The position numbers and the translations under genes are program-made. The notes below the pieces were generated by a model. That model worked only from the letters and a program-made list of their open reading frames with translations. It made no database searches and was not told where the DNA came from. Of a stretch of 64,000 nucleotides of DNA, positions 9,085 to 17,798 are shown piece by piece. The DNA is from Pseudanabaena sp. Salubria-1 (lineage in GTDB: Bacteria; Cyanobacteriota; Cyanobacteriia; Pseudanabaenales; Pseudanabaenaceae), in contig JALQCR010000001.1 of the NCBI GenBank assembly GCA_023336205.1, positions 186,001 through 250,000 on the forward strand, read 5' to 3'. Each line of letters starts with the position of its first letter. The first letter of the stretch is position 1.

Positions 9085-10059
9085 ATGGAACCTTGTGAAA
9101 ATACTCAGGTTAGCAACGATCGTGGTTGGCTAATCGGAGAGCTGAGTCGTTTAGTCGAAATTTCTGCTCAGACGATTCGCTATTATGAACGCTTAGGTTT
9201 ATTGATTTCCCCTGTGCGATCGCCACAAGGTTATCGACTCTATGCTGCCGATGCCCTAGAGAGACTGTTATTTATCCAAAGTGCTAAAGTCTTTGGACTA
9301 TCCCTTGAAGAGATCAAGCAATTACTCGATTTACAAGTAGCTCACGTCATTCCCTACGCTACTTTCAAGCAAATGGTGCAGCAACATATTGAGAAGCTGG
9401 ATCTGCAAATTCAGGAATTAATGTCACAAAGACAAACTATTTCCCAAGGGTTAGACCGCATTGCTGAAAATTTGCCCGATCGCAACATCACCTCTACCGA
9501 ACTCACTCAAAATCCCCTACTCAATCTCATGAGCGAGGCTACCGATGCTATTGCCTTAGAACAAAATCAAGGCGATCGTCCAAGGACAGGAAATCTATTT
9601 AGTAATCGCAGTCAAGAGGTCTTATATATGTATTCCGTTGGTAAGCGTAACTTTAGGTTGATGAATTTGGTCAGCGCCAAACTAAATGGGGCAAATTTGA
9701 GTGGTGCAGATTTTACTAATGCCAAACTAATGTTGGCTGATTTGTGTGAGTTGTCTGCGATCGAAACCAAATTTGTTGGGGCAAATCTGGCGGGAGCAAT
9801 GATGAGTGAAGCCTGTTTGCAGAAGGCAAATTTTACGGATGCATTATTAATTGGTGCAGATCTTAGTGGAGCGAATTTAGAAGAGGCGAATTTCACGGCT
9901 GCAAATTTGGGCGGAGTGAATTTTGATGGTGCAAATCTGCGGGGAGTAAATTTTAGTGAGGCGATTTTGGTAGGAGCAGATTTTACAAATACTGATATTT
10001 CTCTCGCTTTAACAAGTAATACCAATTCACAAAAGTGTGGCGACACTTCTGTGAATTAA
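9085..10059 (+). CDS. MerR-type regulator fused to a pentapeptide-repeat domain
   Basis: Residues 14-85 are a MerR DNA-binding domain (WLIGELSRLVEISAQTIRYYERLGLL, then SPQGYRLYAADALERLLFI and FGLSLEEIKQLL), followed by a coiled-coil dimer helix (QHIEKLDLQIQELMSQRQTI). From about residue 190 the protein consists of pentapeptide repeats A(N/D)LxX (LNGANLSGADFTNAKL and so on), which form a right-handed beta-helix. There is no metal-binding Cys cluster like those of classical MerR metal sensors. The last 14 residues and the stop come from an interspersed repeat at 10018-10125, so the C-terminus is recent. The target genes are unknown. Confidence 0.85.
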   Translation: MEPCENTQVSNDRGWLIGELSRLVEISAQTIRYYERLGLLISPVRSPQGYRLYAADALERLLFIQSAKVFGLSLEEIKQLLDLQVAHVIPYATFKQMVQQHIEKLDLQIQELMSQRQTISQGLDRIAENLPDRNITSTELTQNPLLNLMSEATDAIALEQNQGDRPRTGNLFSNRSQEVLYMYSVGKRNFRLMNLVSAKLNGANLSGADFTNAKLMLADLCELSAIETKFVGANLAGAMMSEACLQKANFTDALLIGADLSGANLEEANFTAANLGGVNFDGANLRGVNFSEAILVGADFTNTDISLALTSNTNSQKCGDTSVN

Positions 10060-10125
10060 AAACCAAACCCAGTAAGGGTTTTAAAAGCACAAAATGGCGT
10101 AGCCATTTTGTGCTTTGGTATAAGT
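10018..10125. repeat. Composite triple-hairpin repeat, copy 2 (inverted)
   Basis: Starts AATACCAATTCACAAAAGTG and ends TTTTGTGCTTTGGTATAAG, so the outer ends TACCAA/TTGGTA are inverted. It contains all three palindromes. The first one provides the end of the MerR-like reading frame. Confidence 0.85.
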
Positions 10126-10126
10126 C

Positions 10127-10308
10127 TTTACAATGAAACATTTTAAAAAAGTGTTGTGAAGCAATACTTTTAGGACTTATATCAAAGCATAAGAACCCAT
10201 TATAAGAATTACTTTCTGCGGTCAAAAATTCTAAGAGATCCCCCTCAATCCCCCTTAAAAAGGGGGAAGAATTTAATTCTCCTTTTTAAGTGAGGCTGGG
10301 GGGGATCT
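10127..10308. repeat. Palindrome plus C/G-run repeat
   Basis: 10127-10187 is an imperfect palindrome (TATAAGTCTTTAC... / ...AGGACTTATA) with inner arms AAAGTGTTG and CAATACTTT. 10231-10308 has arms AGATCCCCC and GGGGGGATCT around a second hairpin CCCCCTTAAAAAGGGGG. No coding sequence was recognised. Confidence 0.55.
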
Positions 10309-10330
10309 AGTGAATTCTTAAATGGTTTCT

Positions 10331-10425
10331 AAAATGGCTACGCCATTTTATGTCTTTAAAAACCTTACAGGGTTTGGTTTTCAATTCACAAAAGTGTGTC
10401 CACACTTTTGTGAATTGGTATTAAT
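10331..10425. repeat. Composite triple-hairpin repeat, copy 3
   Basis: AAAATGGCTACGCCATTTT, then AAACCTTACAGGGTTTGG, then a long AATTCACAAAAGTGTG hairpin ending GAATTGGTATTA. It is in the orientation opposite to copy 2, which lies about 200 bp upstream. Confidence 0.85.
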
Positions 10426-10508
10426 ACTGCATCCATCAAGTCAAATATTGCACCTCGTCCGTTTGAAATTTAGTGCATCCTACGGAGCTTTGCGATTAAA
10501 TCTGAAGG

Positions 10509-10557
10509 AATAAATTTTTAAAAAGGGTTACTTTGTAACCCTTTTTAAAAATTTATT
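10509..10557. terminator. Perfect 23-bp-stem hairpin downstream of the PatA-like gene
   Basis: The arms at 10509-10531 and 10535-10557 are perfectly complementary, including AAAAAGGGTTAC and GTAACCCTTTTT, around TTT. It lies just after the minus-strand stop at 10587 and has T-rich arms, so a terminator role is likely. Confidence 0.6.
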
Positions 10558-10586
10558 GCGGTTCGTTTGCACGGGAATCTTTAAAA

Positions 10587-10854
10587 CTATGAAGATTCTG
10601 ACGAGTCATTTGGAGATACTGCTTCTTGATCTTTATTAAAAGGAAGTAGATATCGCTGGATCTGCTCGCCGATTTTTTCATTCCCAGACGTTTTTGATAT
10701 AAAGGCTGTTGCACCAACAAATTTGGATCTAATCCGATCAACAAATGTGTCATTACTGGTCAAAATCAGGATTGGAGTATCCTTAAACTCTGGTATGCGA
10801 CGGATTTGGGTGCAGAGTTCATAACCACCAACAATTGGCATCACCAAATCTAAA
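10587..10854 (-). pseudogene. PatA-like response regulator, C-terminal (receiver) fragment
   Basis: The second half of a receiver domain: LDLVMPIVGGYELCTQIRR, then ILILTSND (the conserved Thr/Ser position) and AFISKTSG (the conserved Lys). It is the continuation of the gene starting at 13090, cut by the IS at 10859-12116. Joining 13090-12117 to 10854-10587 gives 1242 nt, 413 residues in frame, and recreates PEMVILDLVMP, the phospho-acceptor Asp motif. Confidence 0.88.
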
Positions 10855-10858
10855 ATAA

Positions 10859-12116
10859 CTGAGATCTTGCACCATTCAAGAAAAGGGGTTGCAGAAAGAG
10901 CAGAAATGTGAAAAAAAGGGCGTAGTAGTAAATTAAATAACGAGCATGGAAAGCATCGTTAAGCACGCCCAAGGGCTAGTGTATAGTCTTCTGTGTTTGA
11001 TGCCAAGTGTGTATCAAACAGCAAGTCTCAATGCAATACTAGGACTATTTCTCGAAGCACAAAGGCATCCTTATCCAGAACATACACAGATAAAATCAGC
11101 GAGTGCACTCAGCCGATTTCTCAATCACTATAACTGGTCAACGAGAGCAGTAATTCGGTCAACACGGCAGGCTATTTTGGGACAAATCGCCAAGCATCGC
11201 CCATCGAAACAAGTGCCATTAAAGATACTGATAGACTTGACTACCCTAGAAAAAAGCGGCAAGTTTTTACATTTGAGCAATCCCACCCAAAACGAACCAG
11301 ACCCATGGGTGAGAATACTAAACGGAAAGCGAGGACTACATCTGGTTGTACTGTATCTGGTCTATGGAGAGTGGCGCGTACCATGGAGTTTTAGAGTATG
11401 GCGCGGCAAAGGATACCCCAGTCCCTCTGACTTAGCTTGTAAGTTATTGGGGACAGTACCCAAGCAACTAACCCAAGGCAAGACTGTGATTGTCCTTGCT
11501 GATACTGAGTTTAGTACGGTGAAGTTTTTCAATACTGTCCGCGCCAAGACTTGGCGCATCGTTGTCGGTGTACGCAACAATCGTAAACTTCAAGATGGCC
11601 GTACAGTCAAACAACTTTATCGTCATGGCAAACGTGGACAACAAATTTTGCTAGAAGGGCTAACTCAGCCTTTGACGATCTCTTGGTTTTGGCTCAAAAG
11701 AGCTGATAGTAAACGGGAGTTACGCTTTGTTGTCTCTTCTCATCCTTATTCTGGTGCTTATCTGGTGATGTTAGGTCGTAAGCGTTGGGCGATTGAGGGA
11801 TTCTTCAAAACCATCAAACATCGCTTTGGTTTGCATTGTTTTGGGCAATCTACAAAACTTGGTGTTTATCGTTGGCTTATCCTCTCTCTGCTTGCTTATC
11901 TTTTGGCCCATTGGATTGATCAATGGTCGAGTCCTCCTGTCTTGGACTGGAAAGCTACCTGTGATTTGACACTTTCCGTTTTATTTCCTTCTGTCCTTTG
12001 GTTGAAACTTCTTAGGTATCTCCAAATTAGTGCCGATATTGCTGCTCGTCATGGGTTTGAAATTATTCTCAAACCCATTCCTACTTAACTCTTTCAGGAA
12101 TGGTGCAAGATCTCAG
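10859..12116. mobile_element. Insertion sequence, 1258 bp, IS4/IS701-like, copy 1
   Basis: Inverted ends CTGAGATCTTGCACCATTC (19 bp, 10859-10877 and 12098-12116) with a 4-bp target repeat ATAA (10855-10858 and 12117-12120). The same element occurs at 16537-17794 and, with a nested insertion, at 49671-52214. Confidence 0.92.
10946..12088 (+). CDS. IS4/IS701-like transposase, copy 1
   Basis: A 380-residue DDE transposase. Likely catalytic acids are D in ILIDLTTLEKSG, D in VIVLADTEFST and E in KRWAIEGFFKTIKHRFGL, all in the order used by DDE_Tnp_1 enzymes. The C-terminus is hydrophobic (WLILSLLAYLLAHWI). The protein is identical to that at 16565-17707. The family name is less certain than the function; the 4-bp TTAT/ATAA target duplication fits IS701-type elements better than most IS4 groups. 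Confidence 0.88.
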   Translation: MESIVKHAQGLVYSLLCLMPSVYQTASLNAILGLFLEAQRHPYPEHTQIKSASALSRFLNHYNWSTRAVIRSTRQAILGQIAKHRPSKQVPLKILIDLTTLEKSGKFLHLSNPTQNEPDPWVRILNGKRGLHLVVLYLVYGEWRVPWSFRVWRGKGYPSPSDLACKLLGTVPKQLTQGKTVIVLADTEFSTVKFFNTVRAKTWRIVVGVRNNRKLQDGRTVKQLYRHGKRGQQILLEGLTQPLTISWFWLKRADSKRELRFVVSSHPYSGAYLVMLGRKRWAIEGFFKTIKHRFGLHCFGQSTKLGVYRWLILSLLAYLLAHWIDQWSSPPVLDWKATCDLTLSVLFPSVLWLKLLRYLQISADIAARHGFEIILKPIPT

Positions 12117-13090
12117 ATAACCATCTCTGGCTTAAGTTCAACTAGTAATGGCAATACATTGATAGAATCTCGAATTCCCAGAAAACCAAACCCAAATTCT
12201 GAAACTATCTGTTCAATAGTGGCACAAACTTGATTGCTGTCATCGACACAGGCAATAAGAGGACGAGCCATCAGGTCTATTTTTTTCTGATTCTGGCTAC
12301 TGTCTGACAACTGAGTCGATTCATTCCTTAAAGATTCATTTAGTGAAAGCTCGGCAACAGGAGATTCAATATCTGCAACTTCCACTAGCCCGATCATGCC
12401 GCGATGGTAATACGCCATTAATGACTGCACGAGATTAAGCAGGTCTTTCTTCATCCAAGTCGATAGCTCTCGTAGCGATCGCCTACCGTCAAGAATGGTG
12501 ATAAGGGTTTTGTAAGTGAGGTCTGAAGCTTCTTCCTTCAGTTGAGAGGGACGCTTGATCCAAGGTGCAAGATTTGGCGAAAAATCAGCAATTCCAGACT
12601 TCCGCCATGTTAACCATTCTTGATGGGCTTGATCGATCGCATGTTCGGCATGGATCAGTGAAATCACTGGTGTAATCTCATCTTCAAAATCACAGTAGTA
12701 GGTAATCTTTTCATTCGCTGCACATTGGATGATGTCAAACAATACTTCTTGAACAAAAACTTCAATAATTGGCGTGATTTGCTCACGGCTTAAAACCATT
12801 CGTTTCATCAGGATTACCAGTACATGGTAGTCCCAGAGTCGAATTTCCTCGATAGTGCGAAAAGAGATTTTATTAAAGTCTATCTGTAGTTTATACTTGC
12901 CCATCAGCCTGCGCCAACGTCGGTGATGATGCGCTCCCCCCGCAGCCCAAACCAATCGACCATGACAGTAGTAAATGCTCCATTTGTAATCTTTGACGCT
13001 ATGGAGTTCCAGCTTGCCAGTAAACTGCTTGCGCCCGTAGCCGCGCAACTGTTCAACGAGGCTATAAACGGCTAGATTATCTGTATCCAT
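12117..13090 (-). CDS. PatA-like response regulator, N-terminal fragment (interrupted gene)
   Basis: The first ~110 residues are a PATAN/DUF4388 domain (GYGRKQFTGKLELHSVKDYKWSIYYCHGRLVWAAGG), which in cyanobacteria precedes a receiver in PatA, TaxP1 and PilG-type regulators. A helical linker follows. The receiver starts at PLIACVDDSNQVCATIEQIV, holding the acidic pair. The frame breaks at KPEMVI, right before the phospho-acceptor Asp, where an IS is inserted, so the residual protein lacks the phosphorylation site. PatA-like proteins act in heterocyst patterning or phototaxis; in this gene's context the role is unknown. Confidence 0.85.
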
Positions 13091-13563
13091 GTGTCATCTA
13101 TACGTTTTAAATAAAGTTGAGTTTTTTAGCTTTAAACATGAAAAATCCATGTTCTTAAAGACAAGATGAGTTTGCTAATCAAAAGCTTGCTCGCTATTAA
13201 AAATTCATTTTCTGCAAAACTATATTCAAAAGAATACAGCAATTATCATTGTCAAATCGTTTTTTTGATTTTCACCGATCAACTCTTGTAATTAAATTGA
13301 TTTTGATTTTTAACTATGACAAAATCTGACAAAAGCAAAACCAAAAAGAGAGTTGCGGCGCGTAGTGCCGCAACTCTCTTTTTGGTTTTGCTTTTGTCCT
13401 AACATAAATGGCTATAGCTATAAAAATATAGTTAAGAATAGATTTTATCAGAAATTATTTTCATATGGCGATTGGCACTCTGATTATTTATGCCCGATTC
13501 TGTAGTATCTTGATTGAGACTTGGCGCTCAACATCTTGCAACTTTTAGGTTTATTCCATACCC
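13091..13563. other. Intergenic region with one very long hairpin
   Basis: No gene was recognised in this 473-bp AT-rich gap. It separates the divergent PatA-like and DUF3352 genes and must contain both promoters. A 71-bp palindrome (13328-13398) is the only clear structure. Confidence 0.5.
13328..13398. repeat. 71-bp palindrome, 32-bp perfect stem
   Basis: The arms 13328-13359 and 13367-13398 are perfectly complementary around GCGTAGT. The inner part AGAGAGTTGCGGC is shared with the palindrome at 18464-18502, while the outer arms differ. It lies between two divergent genes, so it is not a simple terminator. Confidence 0.85.
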
Positions 13564-15282
13564 ATGTCGAAGTCATCTAAACCCAATAAATCTGCTAAAC
13601 AAAAACAATCAACAATGCTGATGTATATCGGTGTTGGTGCGGCTGTGATTGCCGCAGGAGCTGGGGGTGCGTATTTCTATTTTAATCAGAGAGCGCAGTC
13701 AATTAAAGGGCTTTTGGGCGCGGCTGCGGCTATCCCCCAAGAGGCTCAAGTGGTGATGGCTTTTAATACTAAGTCTGAGCCTTGGAATAAACTAGCGCAA
13801 TTTGGTACGCCTGCCTCACAAAAACTGATTGGTGAAGGGCTTACCAAATCTCCTCTAAATTCGTTATTAGTCCAGAGTAAAACTGAATATAGTCGAGATG
13901 TTCAGCCTTGGTTAGAGGGGTATATCATTACGGCGCTTGTCCCTAATGCTGCACAGCCACAAGCGCCTGCGGCAACCTTAGTCATTGCCCCAACTCGCGA
14001 TCGCAGTAAGTCCGAGGCTTTTTTGTCAAAATATCGTGGGGCTTTGACACAGCAAGGCGCAAAGTTTACCGCCAAGCAGTATAAGGATGTTACCTATTAC
14101 GAGTCCCCCACAAAAGATCCCAATAACAGTGTGGTGACCGCTGATATTGGTGGGCAGTATGTAGCGATCGCCACTAGCCCGCTCTTGATGCAACAAGCGA
14201 TCGACACCTATAAAGGCAGCAATCCGGCCCTTGCTAAGAAGCCGATTTTTGCCAAAATTTATGGCGCTACCAATCAAACCAAAGTTGTCGAGCCATTACT
14301 ACAGGTTTATCTAGATGGCGATGTTGCCCTAGAGTTTATTGGCTCTCAGGCTAATCTTAATCTTAACGAAGCAGCGATCGCTCAGTCAAAGCGAGAACTG
14401 GATGCAATGACTTTGACAGGTGGTACTCAGAAAGAAGGTTTGCGTTTTGAGATTAATACTTATCTCAAAAATGATAATTCTAATCCCCTAGCTAATAACG
14501 ATGCAAAGGTTCTCAATCTCTTGCCGCAGGAAACTTTCTTGTTGGTTTCGGGCGTAAATCTTTATCAGTCTTGGCAATCCCTAGTTGCCCAAGCCAAGGG
14601 AAATGCTAGTTCCGCTCAACTGATCGAACAGATTCGTAAGTCCGTAAAAGATAGTACAAAGCTTGATCTCGATCAAGATATTCTCAAATGGATGAACGGG
14701 GAATTTGCGATCGCGGCTATTCCCAACAATCAGGGGATCTTGGTGAATCCTGGGTTTGGATTTGTTGCGATCGCCGAAGCAAGCGATCAGAATGCTGCTA
14801 AAACCGCGCTTAACAAAATCGATAAGGTCGCTCAAGCAAATTCTGGAGGACTATTGCCCAAAGGAGTTGATCTAAAACCCAAACAGATTGGGGATAAATC
14901 GGTAATCGCTTGGGCGATCGGCAATACCAATGTGGCAACTCGTGGCACTTTAGATAATAATTTTGTTTTTTGGTCTATGGGCGATCTTGCCGATACCTTT
15001 GTTCCTAAGCCTGCTAAAAATTTGCCTGAAAGTAGTTCTTTCAAAATTCTAACTACAGATATTCCTAAGTCTAATGGCGGTTATTTCTATCTGAATATGA
15101 CTACCGCTCTCTCCCTTGCCGATCGCCTTTTACCGCCTGAGGTGAAGTCAAATCCTAGTTTTACCGAAATTCGTTCTGTGCTAGATGCAATTAATGGCAT
15201 TGCCGTTACATCCACGAATGTTGATGCCAAGACAACCCGCTTAGACTTCTTATTTACGCTCAAACCCACCCCAGGCAACTAA
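13564..15282 (+). CDS. DUF3352 domain protein, membrane-anchored
   Basis: A 572-residue protein with a basic N-terminus, one membrane anchor (MLMYIGVGAAVIAAGAGGAYFYF, about 19-41) and a large outside domain matching cyanobacterial DUF3352: AAAAIPQEAQVVMAFNTKSEPW, LVIAPTRDRSKSEAFLSKY, GGQYVAIATSPLLMQQAIDTYKG and a C-terminal FLFTLKPT. Four HIP1-type GCGATCGC sites lie in the gene. No enzymatic motif is apparent; the family is of unknown function, probably periplasmic. The ATG at 13564 fits the anchor topology. Confidence 0.85.
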   Translation: MSKSSKPNKSAKQKQSTMLMYIGVGAAVIAAGAGGAYFYFNQRAQSIKGLLGAAAAIPQEAQVVMAFNTKSEPWNKLAQFGTPASQKLIGEGLTKSPLNSLLVQSKTEYSRDVQPWLEGYIITALVPNAAQPQAPAATLVIAPTRDRSKSEAFLSKYRGALTQQGAKFTAKQYKDVTYYESPTKDPNNSVVTADIGGQYVAIATSPLLMQQAIDTYKGSNPALAKKPIFAKIYGATNQTKVVEPLLQVYLDGDVALEFIGSQANLNLNEAAIAQSKRELDAMTLTGGTQKEGLRFEINTYLKNDNSNPLANNDAKVLNLLPQETFLLVSGVNLYQSWQSLVAQAKGNASSAQLIEQIRKSVKDSTKLDLDQDILKWMNGEFAIAAIPNNQGILVNPGFGFVAIAEASDQNAAKTALNKIDKVAQANSGGLLPKGVDLKPKQIGDKSVIAWAIGNTNVATRGTLDNNFVFWSMGDLADTFVPKPAKNLPESSSFKILTTDIPKSNGGYFYLNMTTALSLADRLLPPEVKSNPSFTEIRSVLDAINGIAVTSTNVDAKTTRLDFLFTLKPTPGN

Positions 15283-15287
15283 CACCA

Positions 15288-15433
15288 AAACACAAAATGG
15301 CTACGCCATTTTGTGTTTTTAAAATCCTTACTAAGTAATGAAAAATGGCTACGCCATTTTGTGTTGTTAAAACCCCTACAGGGTTTGGTTTGTAATTCAT
15401 AGAAGTGTTGTCCCACTTTTGTGAATTGGCATA
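15288..15433. repeat. Composite triple-hairpin repeat, copy 4, first module duplicated
   Basis: The AAAATGGCTACGCCATTTT module occurs twice (about 15295 and 15343) before the CCCCTACAGGGTTTGG and GAATTGGCA modules. It follows the DUF3352 gene directly and may serve as its 3' end. Confidence 0.8.
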
Positions 15434-15556
15434 AAAATAATGTGCAGCTCATTGCGATGCTGCTCATTGCCACTAAAAAAATCACTTTTTTCAAGGCTAG
15501 CAGAAAGTAAAATATTAAAGATACTCAATACCTTACTTAATTACCTTTAACAAAAA

Positions 15557-16273
15557 ATGGTTACAACAGCACCCGACACAAAAAACGATACTAGCGCCCG
15601 TGACCTATTTCAGGCTGCTTACGAAAATCGTTATACATGGGACAGCAATTTCCCAGGATTAACTGCCGATGTTTCCGTAGCGATCGATGGCGTAGCTCGC
15701 TCTGGTAAGGCAAGTATTAAGCCCGATCTATCTGTTGAAGTGAGTATGGACGAGCCACAACTAATTGATCGCACCACCCGCACCCCTAGCGGCGAAGAAA
15801 AGACGGTTTCTGTGGACGAGGGTCAAGAATGGCTATATAACCAATTGCGCGATGTAGTAACCCACCGCAAGCGCAAAACCTTTGAAGAAGCTCACGGTAA
15901 ATCAGCGTTTAACCTTGGGGCAACTGATGAGTCAGGAGCCGTAGAAATCTTGGTTACTGGCGACTCAATGGGATCAAACTACAAAGTTCGTGGCAAAGAG
16001 ATCTCGATGGTCAGCCGAGTCATGGGACGTATTGGCTTTGTGATTAATCATCTCGGTCATTTAGATACTGGCGAAGGTTATATTTCTTCTCTTTATACAG
16101 CAGTATTCCGCAATCCGATGAATGATGAAATCGTTCGTCAAGCTCGCTTTGAAGATATCTACGAGAAAATGGGTGATTACTATGTAATGACCAAACAAAT
16201 CGTGCAATCTAACGAGCAAGGCAATACCAAAAACTATGAAATTACTTTTAGTAATATTCATCTATTAGGCTAG
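15557..16273 (+). CDS. DUF3386 domain protein
   Basis: A 238-residue soluble protein that matches cyanobacterial DUF3386: ARDLFQAAYENRYTWDSNFPG near the N-terminus, WLYNQLRDVVTHRKRKTFEEAHGKSAF in the middle and FEDIYEKMGDYYVMTKQIV near the end. No catalytic motif or signal peptide was seen. The ATG at 15557 is the first in frame. Two hairpins follow the stop. The function of the family is unknown. Confidence 0.85.
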   Translation: MVTTAPDTKNDTSARDLFQAAYENRYTWDSNFPGLTADVSVAIDGVARSGKASIKPDLSVEVSMDEPQLIDRTTRTPSGEEKTVSVDEGQEWLYNQLRDVVTHRKRKTFEEAHGKSAFNLGATDESGAVEILVTGDSMGSNYKVRGKEISMVSRVMGRIGFVINHLGHLDTGEGYISSLYTAVFRNPMNDEIVRQARFEDIYEKMGDYYVMTKQIVQSNEQGNTKNYEITFSNIHLLG

Positions 16274-16274
16274 A

Positions 16275-16346
16275 GTTCAATCTTTTTAAAACCTTGCTAT
16301 GTAGGGTTTTAAAAGATTGAACAAGGGGCTATATTTAGCCCCTTGT
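16275..16346 (+). terminator. Two consecutive hairpins after the DUF3386 gene
   Basis: 16275-16322 pairs GTTCAATCTTTTTAAAACC with its near complement; 16321-16346 pairs ACAAGGGGCTA with TAGCCCCTTGT and is followed by a T-rich stretch. The second lies only 18 nt before the likely ATG of the next gene. Confidence 0.6.
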
Positions 16347-16363
16347 CTCTTCTAAAAATAGTA

Positions 16364-16540
16364 ATGATGGCGACAATTATGAGAGCCGATCTGGAACGGT
16401 TATTAATTTCGGAAGCGGAACTATTTGAGTTGACAGGGTTTAATCACCAACAGATTATGCCATCAATGCAGTTAACCCCGCGACAGATCAAATTCCAACG
16501 CGCGATCGCATTGGGAATTTCTGGAATCAACTTTATCTGA
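16364..16540 (+). pseudogene. Integral membrane protein, N-terminal fragment (IS-interrupted gene)
   Basis: Starts at ATG 16364 (or 16367 or 16379) rather than at the TTG at 16343, which lies inside a hairpin. It encodes a basic cytosolic segment (LTPRQIKFQRAIALGISGINFI) and then runs into the IS. Joining 16364-16536 with 17799-18465 gives 840 nt, 279 residues, with no stop and the continuous sequence GISGINFISFASIFVPP. Confidence 0.8.
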
Positions 16541-17794
16541 GATCTTGCACCATTCCTGAAAGAGTTAAGTAGGAATGGGTTTGAGAATAATTTCAAACCC
16601 ATGACGAGCAGCAATATCGGCACTAATTTGGAGATACCTAAGAAGTTTCAACCAAAGGACAGAAGGAAATAAAACGGAAAGTGTCAAATCACAGGTAGCT
16701 TTCCAGTCCAAGACAGGAGGACTCGACCATTGATCAATCCAATGGGCCAAAAGATAAGCAAGCAGAGAGAGGATAAGCCAACGATAAACACCAAGTTTTG
16801 TAGATTGCCCAAAACAATGCAAACCAAAGCGATGTTTGATGGTTTTGAAGAATCCCTCAATCGCCCAACGCTTACGACCTAACATCACCAGATAAGCACC
16901 AGAATAAGGATGAGAAGAGACAACAAAGCGTAACTCCCGTTTACTATCAGCTCTTTTGAGCCAAAACCAAGAGATCGTCAAAGGCTGAGTTAGCCCTTCT
17001 AGCAAAATTTGTTGTCCACGTTTGCCATGACGATAAAGTTGTTTGACTGTACGGCCATCTTGAAGTTTACGATTGTTGCGTACACCGACAACGATGCGCC
17101 AAGTCTTGGCGCGGACAGTATTGAAAAACTTCACCGTACTAAACTCAGTATCAGCAAGGACAATCACAGTCTTGCCTTGGGTTAGTTGCTTGGGTACTGT
17201 CCCCAATAACTTACAAGCTAAGTCAGAGGGACTGGGGTATCCTTTGCCGCGCCATACTCTAAAACTCCATGGTACGCGCCACTCTCCATAGACCAGATAC
17301 AGTACAACCAGATGTAGTCCTCGCTTTCCGTTTAGTATTCTCACCCATGGGTCTGGTTCGTTTTGGGTGGGATTGCTCAAATGTAAAAACTTGCCGCTTT
17401 TTTCTAGGGTAGTCAAGTCTATCAGTATCTTTAATGGCACTTGTTTCGATGGGCGATGCTTGGCGATTTGTCCCAAAATAGCCTGCCGTGTTGACCGAAT
17501 TACTGCTCTCGTTGACCAGTTATAGTGATTGAGAAATCGGCTGAGTGCACTCGCTGATTTTATCTGTGTATGTTCTGGATAAGGATGCCTTTGTGCTTCG
17601 AGAAATAGTCCTAGTATTGCATTGAGACTTGCTGTTTGATACACACTTGGCATCAAACACAGAAGACTATACACTAGCCCTTGGGCGTGCTTAACGATGC
17701 TTTCCATGCTCGTTATTTAATTTACTACTACGCCCTTTTTTTCACATTTCTGCTCTTTCTGCAACCCCTTTTCTTGAATGGTGCAAGATCTCAG
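16537..17794. mobile_element. Insertion sequence, 1258 bp, IS4/IS701-like, copy 2
   Basis: Same ends (CTGAGATCTTGCACCATTC) and length as the copy at 10859-12116, in the opposite orientation. The target repeat is TTAT (16533-16536 and 17795-17798), the same 4 bp as in copies 1 and 3 read on the matching strand. Confidence 0.92.
16565..17707 (-). CDS. IS4/IS701-like transposase, copy 2
   Basis: A 380-residue protein identical to the transposase at 10946-12088, with the same D, D and E motifs (ILIDLTTLEK, LADTEFST, RWAIEGFFKTIKH). Full identity between copies indicates recent transposition. Confidence 0.88.
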   Translation of the reverse strand: MESIVKHAQGLVYSLLCLMPSVYQTASLNAILGLFLEAQRHPYPEHTQIKSASALSRFLNHYNWSTRAVIRSTRQAILGQIAKHRPSKQVPLKILIDLTTLEKSGKFLHLSNPTQNEPDPWVRILNGKRGLHLVVLYLVYGEWRVPWSFRVWRGKGYPSPSDLACKLLGTVPKQLTQGKTVIVLADTEFSTVKFFNTVRAKTWRIVVGVRNNRKLQDGRTVKQLYRHGKRGQQILLEGLTQPLTISWFWLKRADSKRELRFVVSSHPYSGAYLVMLGRKRWAIEGFFKTIKHRFGLHCFGQSTKLGVYRWLILSLLAYLLAHWIDQWSSPPVLDWKATCDLTLSVLFPSVLWLKLLRYLQISADIAARHGFEIILKPIPT

Positions 17795-17798
17795 TTAT

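Noticed and set aside
9612..10046. 144-aa minus-strand ORF opposite the pentapeptide repeats
   Set aside because: It is the antisense mirror of the repeated A(N/D)LxX codons; such long shadows are expected for pentapeptide genes.
10322..10513. 63-aa ORF beginning in a composite repeat (also 9983-10225 and 15279-15494)
   Set aside because: The peptides KMATPFY and QFTKV are simply the translated hairpin repeat.
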